Below are positions 1-9,980 of a DNA stretch of 64,000 nucleotides, piece after piece. Under the pieces are notes generated by a model. The model searched no databases, was not told where the DNA came from, and saw only the letters and a program-made list of their open reading frames with translations. This DNA comes from Thinopyrum elongatum (Eukaryota; Streptophyta; Magnoliopsida; Poales; Poaceae), in NCBI GenBank assembly GCA_011799875.1, contig CM022302.1, positions 524,658,228 through 524,722,227 of the forward strand, in the 5' to 3' direction. Position numbers and translations under genes: made by a program. Position 1 is the stretch's first letter; each line of letters opens with the position of its first letter.

Positions 1-1190
1 GAGTGTAGCTGGCATGACCCTGATGTATGCCGTCTTTTCCGTGCATACGTTGCTGGTCCTCCCGTGCCTTCGGTGTATCTTTTGTCTTCCCATACACGCC
101 CAAGAAGCCAAGCAGGGTCACGCAAAGATTCTTCATCACGTGCATCACGTCGATGGCAGAGCGGACCTCTAGGTCTTTCCAATATGGCAGGTCCCAAAAT
201 ATAGATTTCTTCTTCCACATGGGTGCGCGTCCGTCAGCGTCATTCGGAACAGACTGTCCGCCAGGACCCTTTCCAAAGATTACCTTCAAATCCTTCACCA
301 TATCATGTACATCATCACCAGTACGGTGGCGAGGCTTCGTCCGGTGATCTGCCTCACCTTTGAAATGCTTGCCTTTCTTTCTTACGGGATGCCTGCTCGG
401 AAGAAATCGACGATGTCCCAGGTACACATTCTTCCTACAATTATCCAAATATATACTGTCGGTATCATCCAAACAGTGCGTGCATGCGCGGTATCCCTTG
501 TTTGTCTGTCCTGAAAGGTTACTGAGAGCAGGCCAATCATTGATGGTCATAAACAGCAACGCATGTAGGTCAAATTCTTCCTGTTTGTGCTCATCCCACG
601 CACGTACACCTTTTCCATTCCATAGCTGTAAGAGTTCTTCAACTAATGGCCTTAGGTAGACATCAATGTCGTTGCCGGGTTGCTTAGGGCCTTGGATGAG
701 CACTGGCTTCATAATGAACTTCCGCTTCATGCACAACCAAGGAGGAAGGTTATACATACATAGAGTCACAGGCCAGGTGCTATGGTTGCTGCTCTGCTCC
801 CCAAAAGGATTAATGCCATCTGCACTTAGACCAAACCATACGTTCCTTGCGTCACCTGCAAAGTCCTCCCTGTACTTTCTCTCGATTTTTCTCCACTGCG
901 ACCCGTCAGCGGGTACTCTCAACTTCCCGTCTTTCTTACGGTCTTCTCTGTGCCATCGCATCGCCTTGGCATGCTCTTTGTTTTGGAATAAACGTTTCAA
1001 CCGTGGTATTATAGGAGCATACCACATCACCTTGGCAGAAATCTTCTTCCTAGGGCGCTCGCCCTCGACATCATCAAGGTCATTGCGGCTGATCTTATAG
1101 CGCAATGCACCGCATACCGGGCACACGTTCAAATCCTCGTACTCACCGCGGTAGAGGATGCAGTCATTAGGGCATGCATGTATCTTCTGC
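1..1190 (-). pseudogene. CACTA transposase core (Transposase_21), partial
   Basis: The minus strand carries the catalytic region of a CACTA TNPD-type transposase, which cuts and rejoins the element ends in the nucleus. Reading from about 1190 down to 1 gives typical family stretches: a Cys-rich start with LEVQKIHACPNDC and CPVCGA, a middle part containing ALLFMTINDWPALSNLSGQ, then a CTHCLDDTDS motif, and RSAIDVMHVMKNLCV near the window edge. The frame is open to the edge, so the downstream domains lie outside. A one-base loss near 1193-1197 puts it out of frame with the N-terminal domain. Unless the frames are bridged by splicing this copy is inactive. Confidence 0.88.
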
Positions 1191-1194
1191 ACCT

Positions 1195-1875
1195 CTAACC
1201 TAGAGGGTAGACATCCTTCTTTTCTTCGTACGTACTCTCGGGCAATTCGTTGTCCTTTGGAAGCATCTTCTTTAACATTATCAGCAATTTTCCAAATCCC
1301 TTGTCAGATACACCATTCTCTGCCTTCCATTGCAGCAATTCCAGTGTGGTGCCCAGCTTTTTCTTGTCAGCTTCACAATTCGGGTACAATAATTTCTTGT
1401 GATCCTCTAACATGCGCTGCAACTTCTTCTTCTCCTTTTCACTTGCGCGGTTTCTCTTTGCATCGGCAATGGCCCGACCTAGATCATCAGCGGGCTCATC
1501 TGATGCCTCTTCTTCAGCTTCTTCCCGCATTGCCGGCTCAGCTTCTTCCCCCATTGTTGTATCATCGTATTCAGTGAACCCATGGCCAGGATAGCTGTAG
1601 TCGTCCTCTTCTTCTTCATTGTCTTCCATCATAACCCCTCTTTCTCCGTGTTTGGTCCAAACATTATAGTGGGGCATGAAACCGGACTCAAACAGGTGGA
1701 CGTGGATGGTTCTTAACTTAGAGTAATTCTGATCATTCTTACAGCCGGCACATGGACAAGGCATAAAACCATCCGCCCGCTTGTTTGCCTCAGCCGCAAG
1801 CAGAAAAGTATGCACGCCATTAACGAACTGGGGAGAGCATCGGTCATCGTACATCCATTTCCGGCTCATCTTCAT
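1195..1875 (-). pseudogene. CACTA transposase N-terminal domain (transposase-associated)
   Basis: The domain starts at MKMSRKWMYDDR (about 1875, or 1869 from the second Met). It matches the transposase-associated domain of plant CACTA proteins: a WMY start, a paired-Cys segment CPCAGCKN and a later H-x-H, expected to bind zinc or DNA. An acidic stretch rich in Glu and Asp follows, then a basic helix (EKEKKKLQRMLEDH). The frame stops at 1195 after VYPLG, one base short of joining the Transposase_21 core that continues directly below. The upstream open frame to 1995 is probably intron or leader. The same domain occurs in CACTA-3 at about 31950. Confidence 0.88.
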
Positions 1876-1966
1876 TACACAACACCGAATAGACCAAATT
1901 AATACAAGTTCATACATAAAGTGCATACAACACTTATTCTCATAAAACAAACATACAAATAACTCT

Positions 1967-2197
1967 CTAGCTATAGCATTTAAATGCAACAACAAATGCG
2001 ATCAAGATCGCAACTAAGGTAACAATTGATCCAACAACATAATGATACCAAGCCTCACTATCAATGGCATATTTTCTAATCTTTCTAATCTTCAAGCGCA
2101 TTTTCTCCATCTTGATCTTGTGACCATCGACGACATCGGCAACATGCAACTCCAATTCCATCTTCTCCCCCTCAATTCTTTTCAATTTTTCTTTCAA
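1967..2197 (-). CDS. small coiled-coil, C-terminal membrane-anchor protein of CACTA-1
   Basis: This is a 76-residue ORF. It has an N-terminal charged helix (MKEKLKRIEGEKMELELHV), a basic middle, and one strong hydrophobic segment near the C-terminus (WYHYVVGSIVTLVAILIAF) with only a few residues after it, so the predicted topology is tail-anchored. The frame stays open upstream to about 2270, where a tag/AG acceptor may add a Pro-Thr-Asp-Pro segment, so the true start may be earlier. A close homologue sits in the same place in CACTA-3 (32133-32363). Conservation in two separate elements supports a real transposon-encoded protein. I know no function for it. Confidence 0.6.
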   Translation of the reverse strand: MKEKLKRIEGEKMELELHVADVVDGHKIKMEKMRLKIRKIRKYAIDSEAWYHYVVGSIVTLVAILIAFVVAFKCYS

Positions 2198-2929
2198 ATA
2201 CTCGTTTTCTCTTTCAACTAAATTTAACCTCTCGACAATAGGGTCGGTTGGAATTTCCAGTTCACATACCTCCTAGATAAAAATATCTATGTCAACTTGA
2301 TGGGCATAATTTGTCATAAACACGAAATGCAACAAATAGTTATAAAAGAGAATATACCACATCCGAATCATAACCCGGACGAGGGCCGACGGGGACGGAT
2401 ATCAAAACCATGGCACTATGTATAACAAACAACGTACGGGTAAGATAATTATACGAGTAACTATATATCTAAATCACACAAACATGATTTTTTTATATAA
2501 AAAAGATAAGAACAAGAGGCTCACCACAAGGTGGTGCCGGCGACGGGACGGTGCGGGCGATCGACGGTGGTTAGGACGGAGACAGGAAGGCACTAAGTAA
2601 ACCACACCTACATATGCAAACTAAGAGTTATTTTGACCTCAAATTGTATATAAATCAAATACTACCACATATAAGTCCTCCCAAAATAAAACACACAAAT
2701 CACTATACTTATAGAGCATTGCAAGAGCTAATCTAACAATGAGAGATGAAAGGACAAAGTTGCTAACCTTTGTGATCACTTCGATGGATGGGGTGCCTTC
2801 AAATCTTCACTAATTTTGGCAAAAATGGAGTGTGAGCTCGAGAGGAAGAGGAAGAAAACAGAGGAGAGGGGAAAGGGGAAGAACAGAGCGCTCGGGCTCG
2901 ACGAAGGGGTTTATATAGGATGACCTTTA

Positions 2930-3210
2930 GTACCGGTTAGTTATATGAACCGGGACTAAAGGTGCATCTGTAGTCCCGGTTCATGGCATGAACCGGTACT
3001 AAAGGTGCTGGTGGGGCCCCAACCTGACAACAGCCTGCCACCACCTCTTTAGTACCGGTTCACGAACCGGTACTAAAGGTTCGCCACGAACAGGTATTAA
3101 TGATCGCCGCCCGCCTAGCCGTTGGAACCGGCACTAATGAGGACATTAGTGCCAGTTCAGTTACAAACCGGGACTAATGTGCTTCACATTAGGCCCTTTT
3201 TCTACTGGTG
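2930..3210. repeat. CACTA-1 subterminal repeats and terminal inverted repeat
   Basis: Short direct and inverted copies of TAGTACCGGTT / GAACCGGGACTAAAGG are packed between 2930 and 3180, and the element end is at 3201-3210. In En/Spm elements such arrays bind the TNPA-type protein. The same word recurs in CACTA-3, so the two are related families. Confidence 0.9.
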
Positions 3211-5530
3211 TGAAGACGGAACTCACGGTCCAGGCGGGGCTTCACGAGGTCACCAATACATCTGCTTGAGCGATTAGTGATGGCTCGAACTGTTCCATCC
3301 TTCGTGCTCCTGTTCTTATCATACCGAGCAAAGGCCGAAGGATCGATCTCGATTTGCGATCGCCGCGCCGTGGTCGAAGAAAGGAAGAGACGCGAGTCAC
3401 GCGACGCCGATCGCCGAGTCGCCCACGCCGCCATGCCCTGGACTTGAGCCTGGACCCTTTTGTCGTACAGTACGTGTCAGGCAGGGATCGGCCGATCGGG
3501 AGGCATCTTTTTCTTCCTGATAATCGATCAGGAGGCATCTGCTCTGCGCGCACAAGCCGTCAGGAGCCCGGGAGGTCAGGATTGAAGGCAACTGGGCCTG
3601 CTCCTGCGCAATAGCCACGCACTGCTGTTAGCCAAAACGGGGCCCCTGAAAACTGGGGGCCCTATGCAAGCGCACAGGCTGCACACCCCTAAGGCCCGGG
3701 CCTGGCAACCAGACATTGACCGCCCTCTCTGCCGCGAGCACAACACGAAGCATGGAACTCATGGCGCCACACATCGGCGGAGGGTCAGGAAGGTCGGCAG
3801 ATCGACCGTCATGGTGGCTCCTCACCTTGGCACACACCATCTGAGACGACGCAAGCCCGTCCTCCGCCAGAGCCTCTTCGTCGAATGCGAGTGTCCATGT
3901 GTTACGGCATGTGCTGGCTTCAAATTTCTCACCTCAAGCAATTGATTCCGTGGGCAAACCTAGCAAATCTTTGGTTCTAATGGGGAAGTATCCATGGGCT
4001 GTAATCCCCCTCGGGGAGATTTCCATGGTCATCTGGGATCCCCTCCCACCACGGGGAGATCACCTCCCCAGTTTGGACGAGAGGGCAGAGGGGAGGAGAT
4101 CATGTACAGAGGGAAGGAGGGGCGGTTCTCTTGAAGGAGGGCGCGGGGGGCGGCGTTGTCCGGTCATCGCACGGAGATGGAGCCTGGAGGCGGAGGCCGT
4201 CGTGACCGCACCCATAAACAACAGCTAGCCACGCATGCATGGCGGAAACAAGCACACACAGCCAACGCGCCCGCATCACGGCACCAGCAAGGCAGCAAGT
4301 GCGGGAGGACCGAACACCACCAGAGAAGAGCAGGGATTGGGTAAGGGAAGGAATTACCATGCTGGCGACGGGCGGTGGGTGGCGGCGGCAGAGGCGAGTC
4401 GAGTCCAGACGGCGGCCAGCGACTCCAGCTGCCGGTGGCGGCATCCAAATGGCGGTGAGCGAATCCAGGCGGCGGCGGCAGCGACGAGCGAATGCAGGCG
4501 GCGGCAGCGACAAGTGACTACGGTCGTGCGCGGCGATGCGCTCGCCCGCGAGTACTCGATCCAGTCTGCCGCCCGAACGAATTTAGGGTTACGAGTGGCC
4601 TTGTACTGGGCTTCCCGTGTCCCCGACTGTCGGTGCCGTCCGGCGGCTGTATCAGCATTTTTTTCTTTATTTTTAAATCGAAAAACGGGATACTCCATGG
4701 ATACGCATATGATGGCATATCTGACGTATCGGCGTATCGGAAACATATTATACGCGGACACGCCGCTTCTGGACGTATCGGTGCTACGTAGGTGACCGGT
4801 CGCAAGGGAGAGAGAGCAAGCGAGTGGAGGGTTTACTCCCCGACCTATCGACATCGGGAGATCTATCCCGGGGATGGGCCGCGGAAAGGCCAGGGATCTC
4901 CCCGCCTCACGTGCTACCAAATGGGGCTGCCCGCTTCCTGGGGACGAACTCGGCCCGTGGTGTACCCACCCAGGGAAAACACAGGGATCCCCCCGGGATC
5001 GGGGATCCCTTACAACCAAATGAGGCCTAAGAGGGATATGGATTAAGCTTTGGTGCAGGCGACGGGAATGTACCCATGGCTTAAAAGGAGGCCTATCGGG
5101 GAGAAGATGAATGGGGAAAACAGAGATAGTGGAGGAGATGAAAAGGAAAATGATTTGATGAATAGTAAGACGTAGAGACCAGCAGAACCAATCGATGGGG
5201 AGTAATTGAGGAGACGATAGGTGCGGAGACGCTTCATTTTAAGTTGCTAACCGAACACACGTGGCATTATGCATGTTATAAGAGTTGCTTGTGCGGCACA
5301 CATGGGCCTACTTGATGATGTGGATAGGCTGCATGCGAAGATAAATAGAGTAGCGGGGATGAACTTCTTAGATATATATGATATGATACATGATTCAGAT
5401 GTTACTACAACCACCTCAAGTTGAGACCATGGTAGGGGGTACATAGGTAGATGCCATCTAAAGTAGTATTGGTCGTTTGTAGCAGAAACACAATAGTTTT
5501 TTTTTTCGAGATTACTTACCTATTCATAGG
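3211..5530. other. unassigned intergenic sequence
   Basis: This stretch is GC-rich in parts (3350-3560, 4100-4560). Overlapping open frames exist in several phases on both strands, which is what GC-rich non-coding DNA gives. I see no recognisable domain, no convincing splice pattern, no TIR pair and no LTR. It is probably degenerate transposon DNA. Confidence 0.5.
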
Positions 5531-5555
5531 TACTCCCTCCGTAAAGAAATACTAG
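5531..5555 (+). repeat. Stowaway-type MITE end (left, truncated)
   Basis: The sequence TACTCCCTCCGTAAAGAAAT is the typical Triticeae Stowaway (Tc1/mariner MITE) terminal repeat with TA at the edge. The match ends after about 25 bp. The inner part expected from the opposite end at 6304-6354 is missing here. Confidence 0.65.
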
Positions 5556-6303
5556 AACCAGTGCATCACCTTCTAACCCAGCAGAGGAGATGCAGCAAAG
5601 AGGGAGAATTGGGATGACTGGAGACCTAAGAATCACCCACCGCTGCTGTGTTGGAGAATGGTTTGAAAATGAGCAGGGGGGAGGTTGGGATTATATAGGC
5701 TCGCATGAATTGAATGAAAAATAAGAATCGCCAATGGAAACTGACCTGCCCGGAGCATCGATTAGCATTAATGGCCGATTAACCTCTCAATCAATCATCC
5801 TTGCCGATTGAACTTCACGGCTGTTCGCTGGCACAGACCATCGACCATCCCGAAGCGCCGTGCCACCGAACGGACCGAGGACGCGCTGTCCGTCGCATCC
5901 GCGCAACCTAACGGACAAAGGAGGCGCTGTCCTTCATGTCGCGTCGTTGGAAACACAGCGCAGTCGCCATGGCAGTCCAATCCCCAACATCGGTGGACCA
6001 TGGAGAGGCGCCGCCACATTTTTTTTGGCTAAAGGCGCTGCCAAGTGAGGCTGCGAGCAAACGAAAGCAGCATCATGACTCGCGAGCGTCCAGTGTTCTA
6101 GGTTATAGGCCCAGTAGGCCCAATTCAATCTGAGACGCCCAAAAAAACCAACGGAGTAGCGGCCCGGTAAGGCTAGCGTTCGTTCGGCTGGGAACGAATG
6201 TGATCCGCGCGATTAGGAGACAATCGGATGGCCAGGAAAGCAGATTAAACTAAGATCCAACGGATACAAATGCCAATGGCCTAAGAGGGCTGGAAAAGTG
6301 CTC
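5556..6303. other. unassigned sequence between two Stowaway-type ends
   Basis: About 750 bp separates the two MITE ends, far more than a usual Stowaway interior. A GC-rich block (5800-6060) has open frames on both strands with no recognisable domain. It is either an insertion or DNA between two independent MITE remnants. Confidence 0.45.
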
Positions 6304-6354
6304 AGTTATAATGTATCTAAATAAGTGATCTTATATTTCTTTAGGAAGGGAGTA
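6304..6354 (-). repeat. Stowaway-type MITE end (right)
   Basis: Read on the minus strand this begins TACTCCCTTCCTAAAGAAAT and continues into AAGATCACTTATTTAGATAC, the longer conserved end of a Triticeae Stowaway MITE. It faces the truncated end at 5531 in the opposite orientation. Confidence 0.7.
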
Positions 6355-7501
6355 ATTAATTATGTTTATCAATAATTATCTTATCATGATTCGCCGTGGC
6401 ACCTCGCTACTTACTTTAACCCCATCTCCCACCACTGATGTTTAGATATTGCTCGTCGCAGGCAACCTGTGACCCATCCCCTCATAGTCTTTACGAGTCC
6501 CCTCCAGCAAACCTCCCCCACCCCCTACATCTTCCTCTCACCTCTGCGCCGAATAATTTGCTTCTTTTCCTGTCTCCGTCAATATCCTTTTATGTGGATG
6601 CCATTGTCACCTCACACTCACCCTGGTCCAGTGCCCTGCCCCATCATCGAAGCCTCGGCGTCCGATCTAGCATCCATCAATGTCGTTGTGTCCAACTCTA
6701 TACATCTTCGTAGGTGTCTGACTTATTAGAGTCTACCCTCACATCCAGCGATGTCGCCGCTTTCGCCCACAGCAATACCCCTCTGGCTCGTTGCCGATGG
6801 ATACAAAGAAGAAGGGGAGGGATATTTCTTTTAAAAAAGCTGTTGTTGAATTGGAAAACAGAAAAAAATAGCATATTCATATTTCATTTCGAGGGAGCAA
6901 GTAATGTGCTCTTTTGATCCTAGCCACCTCCCGGCTTGCTCTCGGGCAAGTGCGGAGGCAGGGGTGGAGTTATGTGCATTCCTGAGGGGGGCAGGCTATG
7001 CCCCCCCAGCCCATGACAAATTCCTGAAGATGTTTTTTTGGAGGGGCATAGTTAGAAGAAAATTTTCTTATTAGCCCCCCCCCCCTCCCCAAACATGCAC
7101 ACTTTGCCTTTTTGCCCCCCAAACATCCCAGTCAAGCTCCGCCACTGTGCGGAGGCACCCCTGCCACCACCTACCGCGGCCCCTCCTTTCGCAACCCTCC
7201 TCGTTGCCGCCAGCGGTAGGCCTTCCCATGGTGTCTACCCTCCATCCCCTCTTTATCCATCTCGTTTCCTTCCTGGTCGGCCAGATCGAATGTGTATCCT
7301 CCATGTGAGTGCTTGCGATCTACTATAGGCCTGGTTGCAATTCTGGCGCGACCCCCCGGGAGCAATTCCCCTGGTTGGAAGAAAGCAATCGATGCATGAT
7401 TTGCATGGATGGTCCCGGCCTACCTGCTGATGCCTGGTGGGCCGATCTATGATCGTGCAGTGATGCGTGGCCCGGTAGCGGTGGCGACATGTACGTGACG
7501 A
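6355..7501. other. unassigned intergenic sequence
   Basis: Mixed AT-rich and C-rich low-complexity DNA with homopolymer C runs near 7077-7085. No gene, repeat family or RNA is recognisable. Confidence 0.5.
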
Positions 7502-7760
7502 CGCTACTAGGAAAAAGGCTACTAATAGCCTGGGTTTTTTTTGGCTATCAGTAGCGCGGGTGCCCGCGCTACTGCTACGGCGCTACAGCTAAATTTTAGC
7601 AGTAGCGCGGTTCTTACCCAGCGCTAATGCTACCTATACCTAGCAGTAGCGCGTTTCTGGTCATCGCTACTGCTAATACTCTGTAGCGCGCCTCTACGTC
7701 CAACGCTACTGGTAAGGCAGCGCTGCTGCTACTCCAAAACCCCTCGCTGCTACTAGTATT
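7502..7760. repeat. CACTA-2 terminal and subterminal repeats
   Basis: Multiple direct and inverted copies of AGCAGTAGCGCGG and CGCGCTACTGCTA occur within 260 bp of the element end. This differs from the CCGGTTC-based arrays of CACTA-1 and CACTA-3 and marks a different family. Confidence 0.85.
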
Positions 7761-7997
7761 TTTTTACTGTATTTATATTTTTACAGGTTTTATACAATTA
7801 CAACATACACATACATTGAAACTATATGATAAAGGAATGTCTCATCATCATCATCGAAGTGGTACAACATAGTCTCATCATATCATCATTATCGAGCACA
7901 AATGATGTCGATTTCATCATCATCTTGAAATAGCGATACAAGTTAATGATCACATGTCTCTTACATTGTCACCGCACACACATGTTTCATCATGTAC
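7761..7997. other. CACTA-2 3' non-coding region
   Basis: AT-rich sequence with short CATCAT runs between the subterminal repeats and the small ORF. No coding potential seen. Confidence 0.5.
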
Positions 7998-8249
7998 CTA
8001 AACTATGACATACGAGATAAGAGCGATCAGGATGAGTAAAAGCAGGATTATGTAGTAGCTTTTGCGGCGCTGGTTCTGAATCCTCTGTTGCGCTATGAAT
8101 CTCAAGTAACTAGCTTCGGCTTCCATTCTGCTATCAAACCCTTTCTGGCTTCCGCCCGGGAAGCGGTACACTTGGACCTAACACTCTGGCCACTCATCGT
8201 ACACACCCGGAACATGCCCTACATACACGGCATACCACTTCCTCGCCAT
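7998..8249 (-). pseudogene. RNase H1 N-terminal (viroplasmin-like) domain with tail anchor, CACTA accessory ORF
   Basis: From an ATG at 8249 the minus strand reads MARKWYAVYVGHVPGVYDEW, the signature of the small domain shared by RNase H1 N-termini and caulimovirus viroplasmin proteins. In RNase H1 it binds RNA-DNA hybrids. Then come VYRFPGGSQKGFDSRMEAEA and a C-terminal hydrophobic helix (SYYIILLLLILIALISYVIV) directly before the stop, giving a tail-anchored layout of 83 residues. An in-frame TAG at about codon 24 breaks this copy; otherwise the frame is clean. It lies downstream of the Ulp1-like gene of CACTA-2, so it is an element accessory gene and not part of the nearby virus. Confidence 0.75.
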
Positions 8250-8276
8250 CGTTGATCTATATACCTGTCAGAGATG

Positions 8277-8280
<4 letters not shown>

Positions 8281-8316
<36 letters not shown>
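8281..8316. repeat. TA microsatellite at left edge of the viral cluster
   Basis: Eighteen TA units end exactly where sequence homologous to the viral promoter/leader starts (8317). A matching TA run closes the cluster at 27302-27328. Confidence 0.95.
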
Positions 8317-8318
<2 letters not shown>

Positions 8319-8363
8319 CTTCACTGGCAGCCGTTTCGCGGCTAAAGAAAGGAAGACAGACAA

Positions 8364-8399
<36 letters not shown>

Positions 8400-9265
8400 A
8401 GAGGGAGAGAGCACTCAAGCCTGAGAGAGAGCACTCAGCCCTCAAGCAAGAGCCAGCTCTCCTCTCCCTTAGCAGATTAGCCACTCCACTAAGTAGTATA
8501 GACAAGAAGGCGCTGAGATCGCCAAGAATATCAAGATAATCTCCTAGTTCATGTGTAATCCCTTCGGGGTTTCCCGAAAGGGAAAACCATATGTAAATTA
8601 TGTTGTTGAAATGATGTAGTTTCTTTGGTTTCACTTGGTGTTTTTATTTCTGAATTTATGGGAAGAGTTCTTATGCTAGGGATCCTATAGGAGAAACCTC
8701 TGCGTGTTTGTTCTCCGTGTAGCCCAGAGTTGGCGTTGAGTGAGAACCCGTTGCCGTAGAGAAGTGTTCCCTTCGGGTGGAACTGTCTGGGAAGACGATA
8801 AGAATTCTGCCTAATAAATTTGCAATTAAAATCATCAAGTGAACGTAACTAGCTACATCTGATGCAACGTAATGATAAATATGGTGAGTACCGAGTAGGA
8901 ATTTCACAACCTGCGAAGAACGAACAGGACGAATATCTGGTCCCGGCAGCCAGCTAATAGATCCTGCATATTGGTTGAAGTTAAGCAAGAATTAGCCGTG
9001 TTAACTATCAGACACACGCATATCATTGAAATAGTGGCAAAGAATTGAATATTGCTGCAAATAGTGAAATACTTTTCTAAATAGTAAGGCACCAATTATT
9101 TGCATAGTGCCAAATAGTAAGCTGAATATTAACCGCAGATACTGATCAGCATCAAATAGCACCGCATATATATTGTTCGCGCACACTGATATAGACCGCA
9201 GAATATTGGTAAAATATATTGGTGATATATAATTGTGTACATATATAAATAAAATTTGGTATAGT
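8317..9265 (+). promoter_or_regulatory. viral leader, U1 (promoter lost)
   Basis: This matches the other leaders at 14550-15453, 15640-16550 and (inverted) 25593-26530. It starts just where the TATA box should be: the U3 leader reads GGCTATAAAAA but here GGCTAAAGAAAGG, so the core promoter is destroyed. It holds a GA run (8367-8396), a GC-rich hairpin near 8560 and a site where the conserved splice-donor word CAAGGTAATC has become CAAGATAATC (8535-8536), losing the GT. It ends at the primer site. Long open frames on the opposite strand are only antisense shadows. Confidence 0.8.
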
Positions 9266-9762
9266 TGGTATCAGGCCAGAATATAATCATTGAAAGGTTA
9301 AGGTATTTAAATTTAGAAGTTAGTACAGGTAAGGTAATAAATACTAAAGAAGATATTAATATAAGGTGCAGAATAAATCACTCTGAGGAGCATATTTGGC
9401 ATACATCTCATAGTCAGCTAAATATTGTGGTCGATTTGATATATAATTTTTACATATCTTGGGGAAAAAGGCAAGATATACTTGAGCAAAAATTTGAAAG
9501 CATATTCAAAGAATATCAAAAACTCGCAGACAAGTGCTCCGGGTTAAATAATAAAATAGATATCATTCTTCATAAACTTGAAGAAGCAAAAGCAAGACAG
9601 AATATTATTTGCAAGAATAACGACTATATTAAAGAAGAAGTGTTGTCAATAGGCCGTTATCTTTGTAAAGGTAAAGACTCGTCGTCACGCTTTGAATCAA
9701 GTCAAGACATTCCTGAAATAAAAAGGTTAGTTCAAGAGGTAAAAACTCTTATCCTCTGTTAG
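9265..9762 (+). CDS. viral ORF1 (coiled-coil protein, non-AUG start), U1
   Basis: An open frame of about 165 codons runs from a stop at 9262 to the TAG at 9760-9762. It contains no ATG in any frame, so translation would need a non-AUG start, as known for ORF I of rice tungro bacilliform virus. The C-terminal two thirds look like a coiled coil (for example DILEQKFESIFKEYQKLADK and KIDIILHKLEEAKARQN). Its position directly after the primer site and before a short ORF2 matches the RTBV P24 position, though here it is shorter. Function is unknown. This is the only ORF1 copy without an obvious break on the plus strand. Confidence 0.7.
   Translation: MVSGQNIIIERLRYLNLEVSTGKVINTKEDINIRCRINHSEEHIWHTSHSQLNIVVDLIYNFYISWGKRQDILEQKFESIFKEYQKLADKCSGLNNKIDIILHKLEEAKARQNIICKNNDYIKEEVLSIGRYLCKGKDSSSRFESSQDIPEIKRLVQEVKTLILC
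9266..9278 (+). promoter_or_regulatory. tRNA-Met primer binding site, U1
   Basis: TGGTATCAGGCCA corresponds to the 3' end of plant initiator tRNA-Met (TGGTATCAGAGCC) with a two-base gap. This is the usual minus-strand primer of plant pararetroviruses. Identical sites occur at 16551-16563, 25580-25592 (minus) and 27185-27197 (minus). Confidence 0.88.
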
Positions 9763-9766
9763 TTAT

Positions 9767-9949
9767 ATGAACGAAGTTGCTATACATTTGTCACTCCCTG
9801 TCGGATTTTCTGATCACGACTCACCAAAAGAAGACTCTAAAATTATAATAAGGCAGAATAACACTATCCTCCATCTTTTAATCCGAGTTTTGGAAAAGCT
9901 AAAAGTGTTCAAAGCAACAAAGATATTGTGTTATCCTCATCTGGAATAG
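9767..9949 (+). pseudogene. viral ORF2 (short), U1, frameshifted
   Basis: It begins at ATG 9767 in weak context (TTATATGA), four bases after the ORF1 stop, and stops early at 9949. Compared with U2 it lacks 18 bp between two AACGAA repeats near its start and has a small indel near 9902, so the last third is out of frame. In U2 the frame runs on to overlap the ORF3 start. Size and place correspond to the P12 protein of RTBV. I see no recognisable domain, only a helical Leu-rich part (NTILHLLIRVLEKLK). Confidence 0.6.
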
Positions 9950-9980
9950 TATCTTCATCAAGGAATATTAACTCAGAAAG

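Larger units (their letters stand above)
1..3210 (-). mobile_element. CACTA-1: CACTA (En/Spm) transposon, 5' part
   Basis: This is the promoter-side end of a CACTA DNA transposon read on the minus strand. The outer end is at 3210, where the plus strand reads CCCTTTTTCTACTGGTG, a slightly degenerate form of the Triticeae end (CACCAG instead of CACTAG). Inside it follow repeats of CCGGTTC and GAACCGGTACTAAAG type, then a small coiled-coil/membrane ORF, then the transposase-associated domain and the Transposase_21 core, which runs off position 1. This gene order is typical of grass CACTA elements. The other end and the second gene lie outside the window, so length and target duplication cannot be given. 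Confidence 0.93.

Noticed and set aside
3350..4560. Possible host gene in the GC-rich part between CACTA-1 and the Stowaway end
   Set aside because: Many short overlapping frames on both strands but no recognisable protein motif or consistent splice sites.
8671..8988. A 105-codon minus-strand ORF repeated in several places (8671-8988, 14859-15176, 15964-16281; plus strand in U3 25870-26187)
   Set aside because: It is the antisense of the viral leader. It recurs only because the leader itself is repeated; no domain, no promoter in that direction.
9266..9278. tRNA-like sequence
   Set aside because: It matches only the 3' end of tRNA-Met and is a primer site; no cloverleaf follows. The same holds for 59495-59507.
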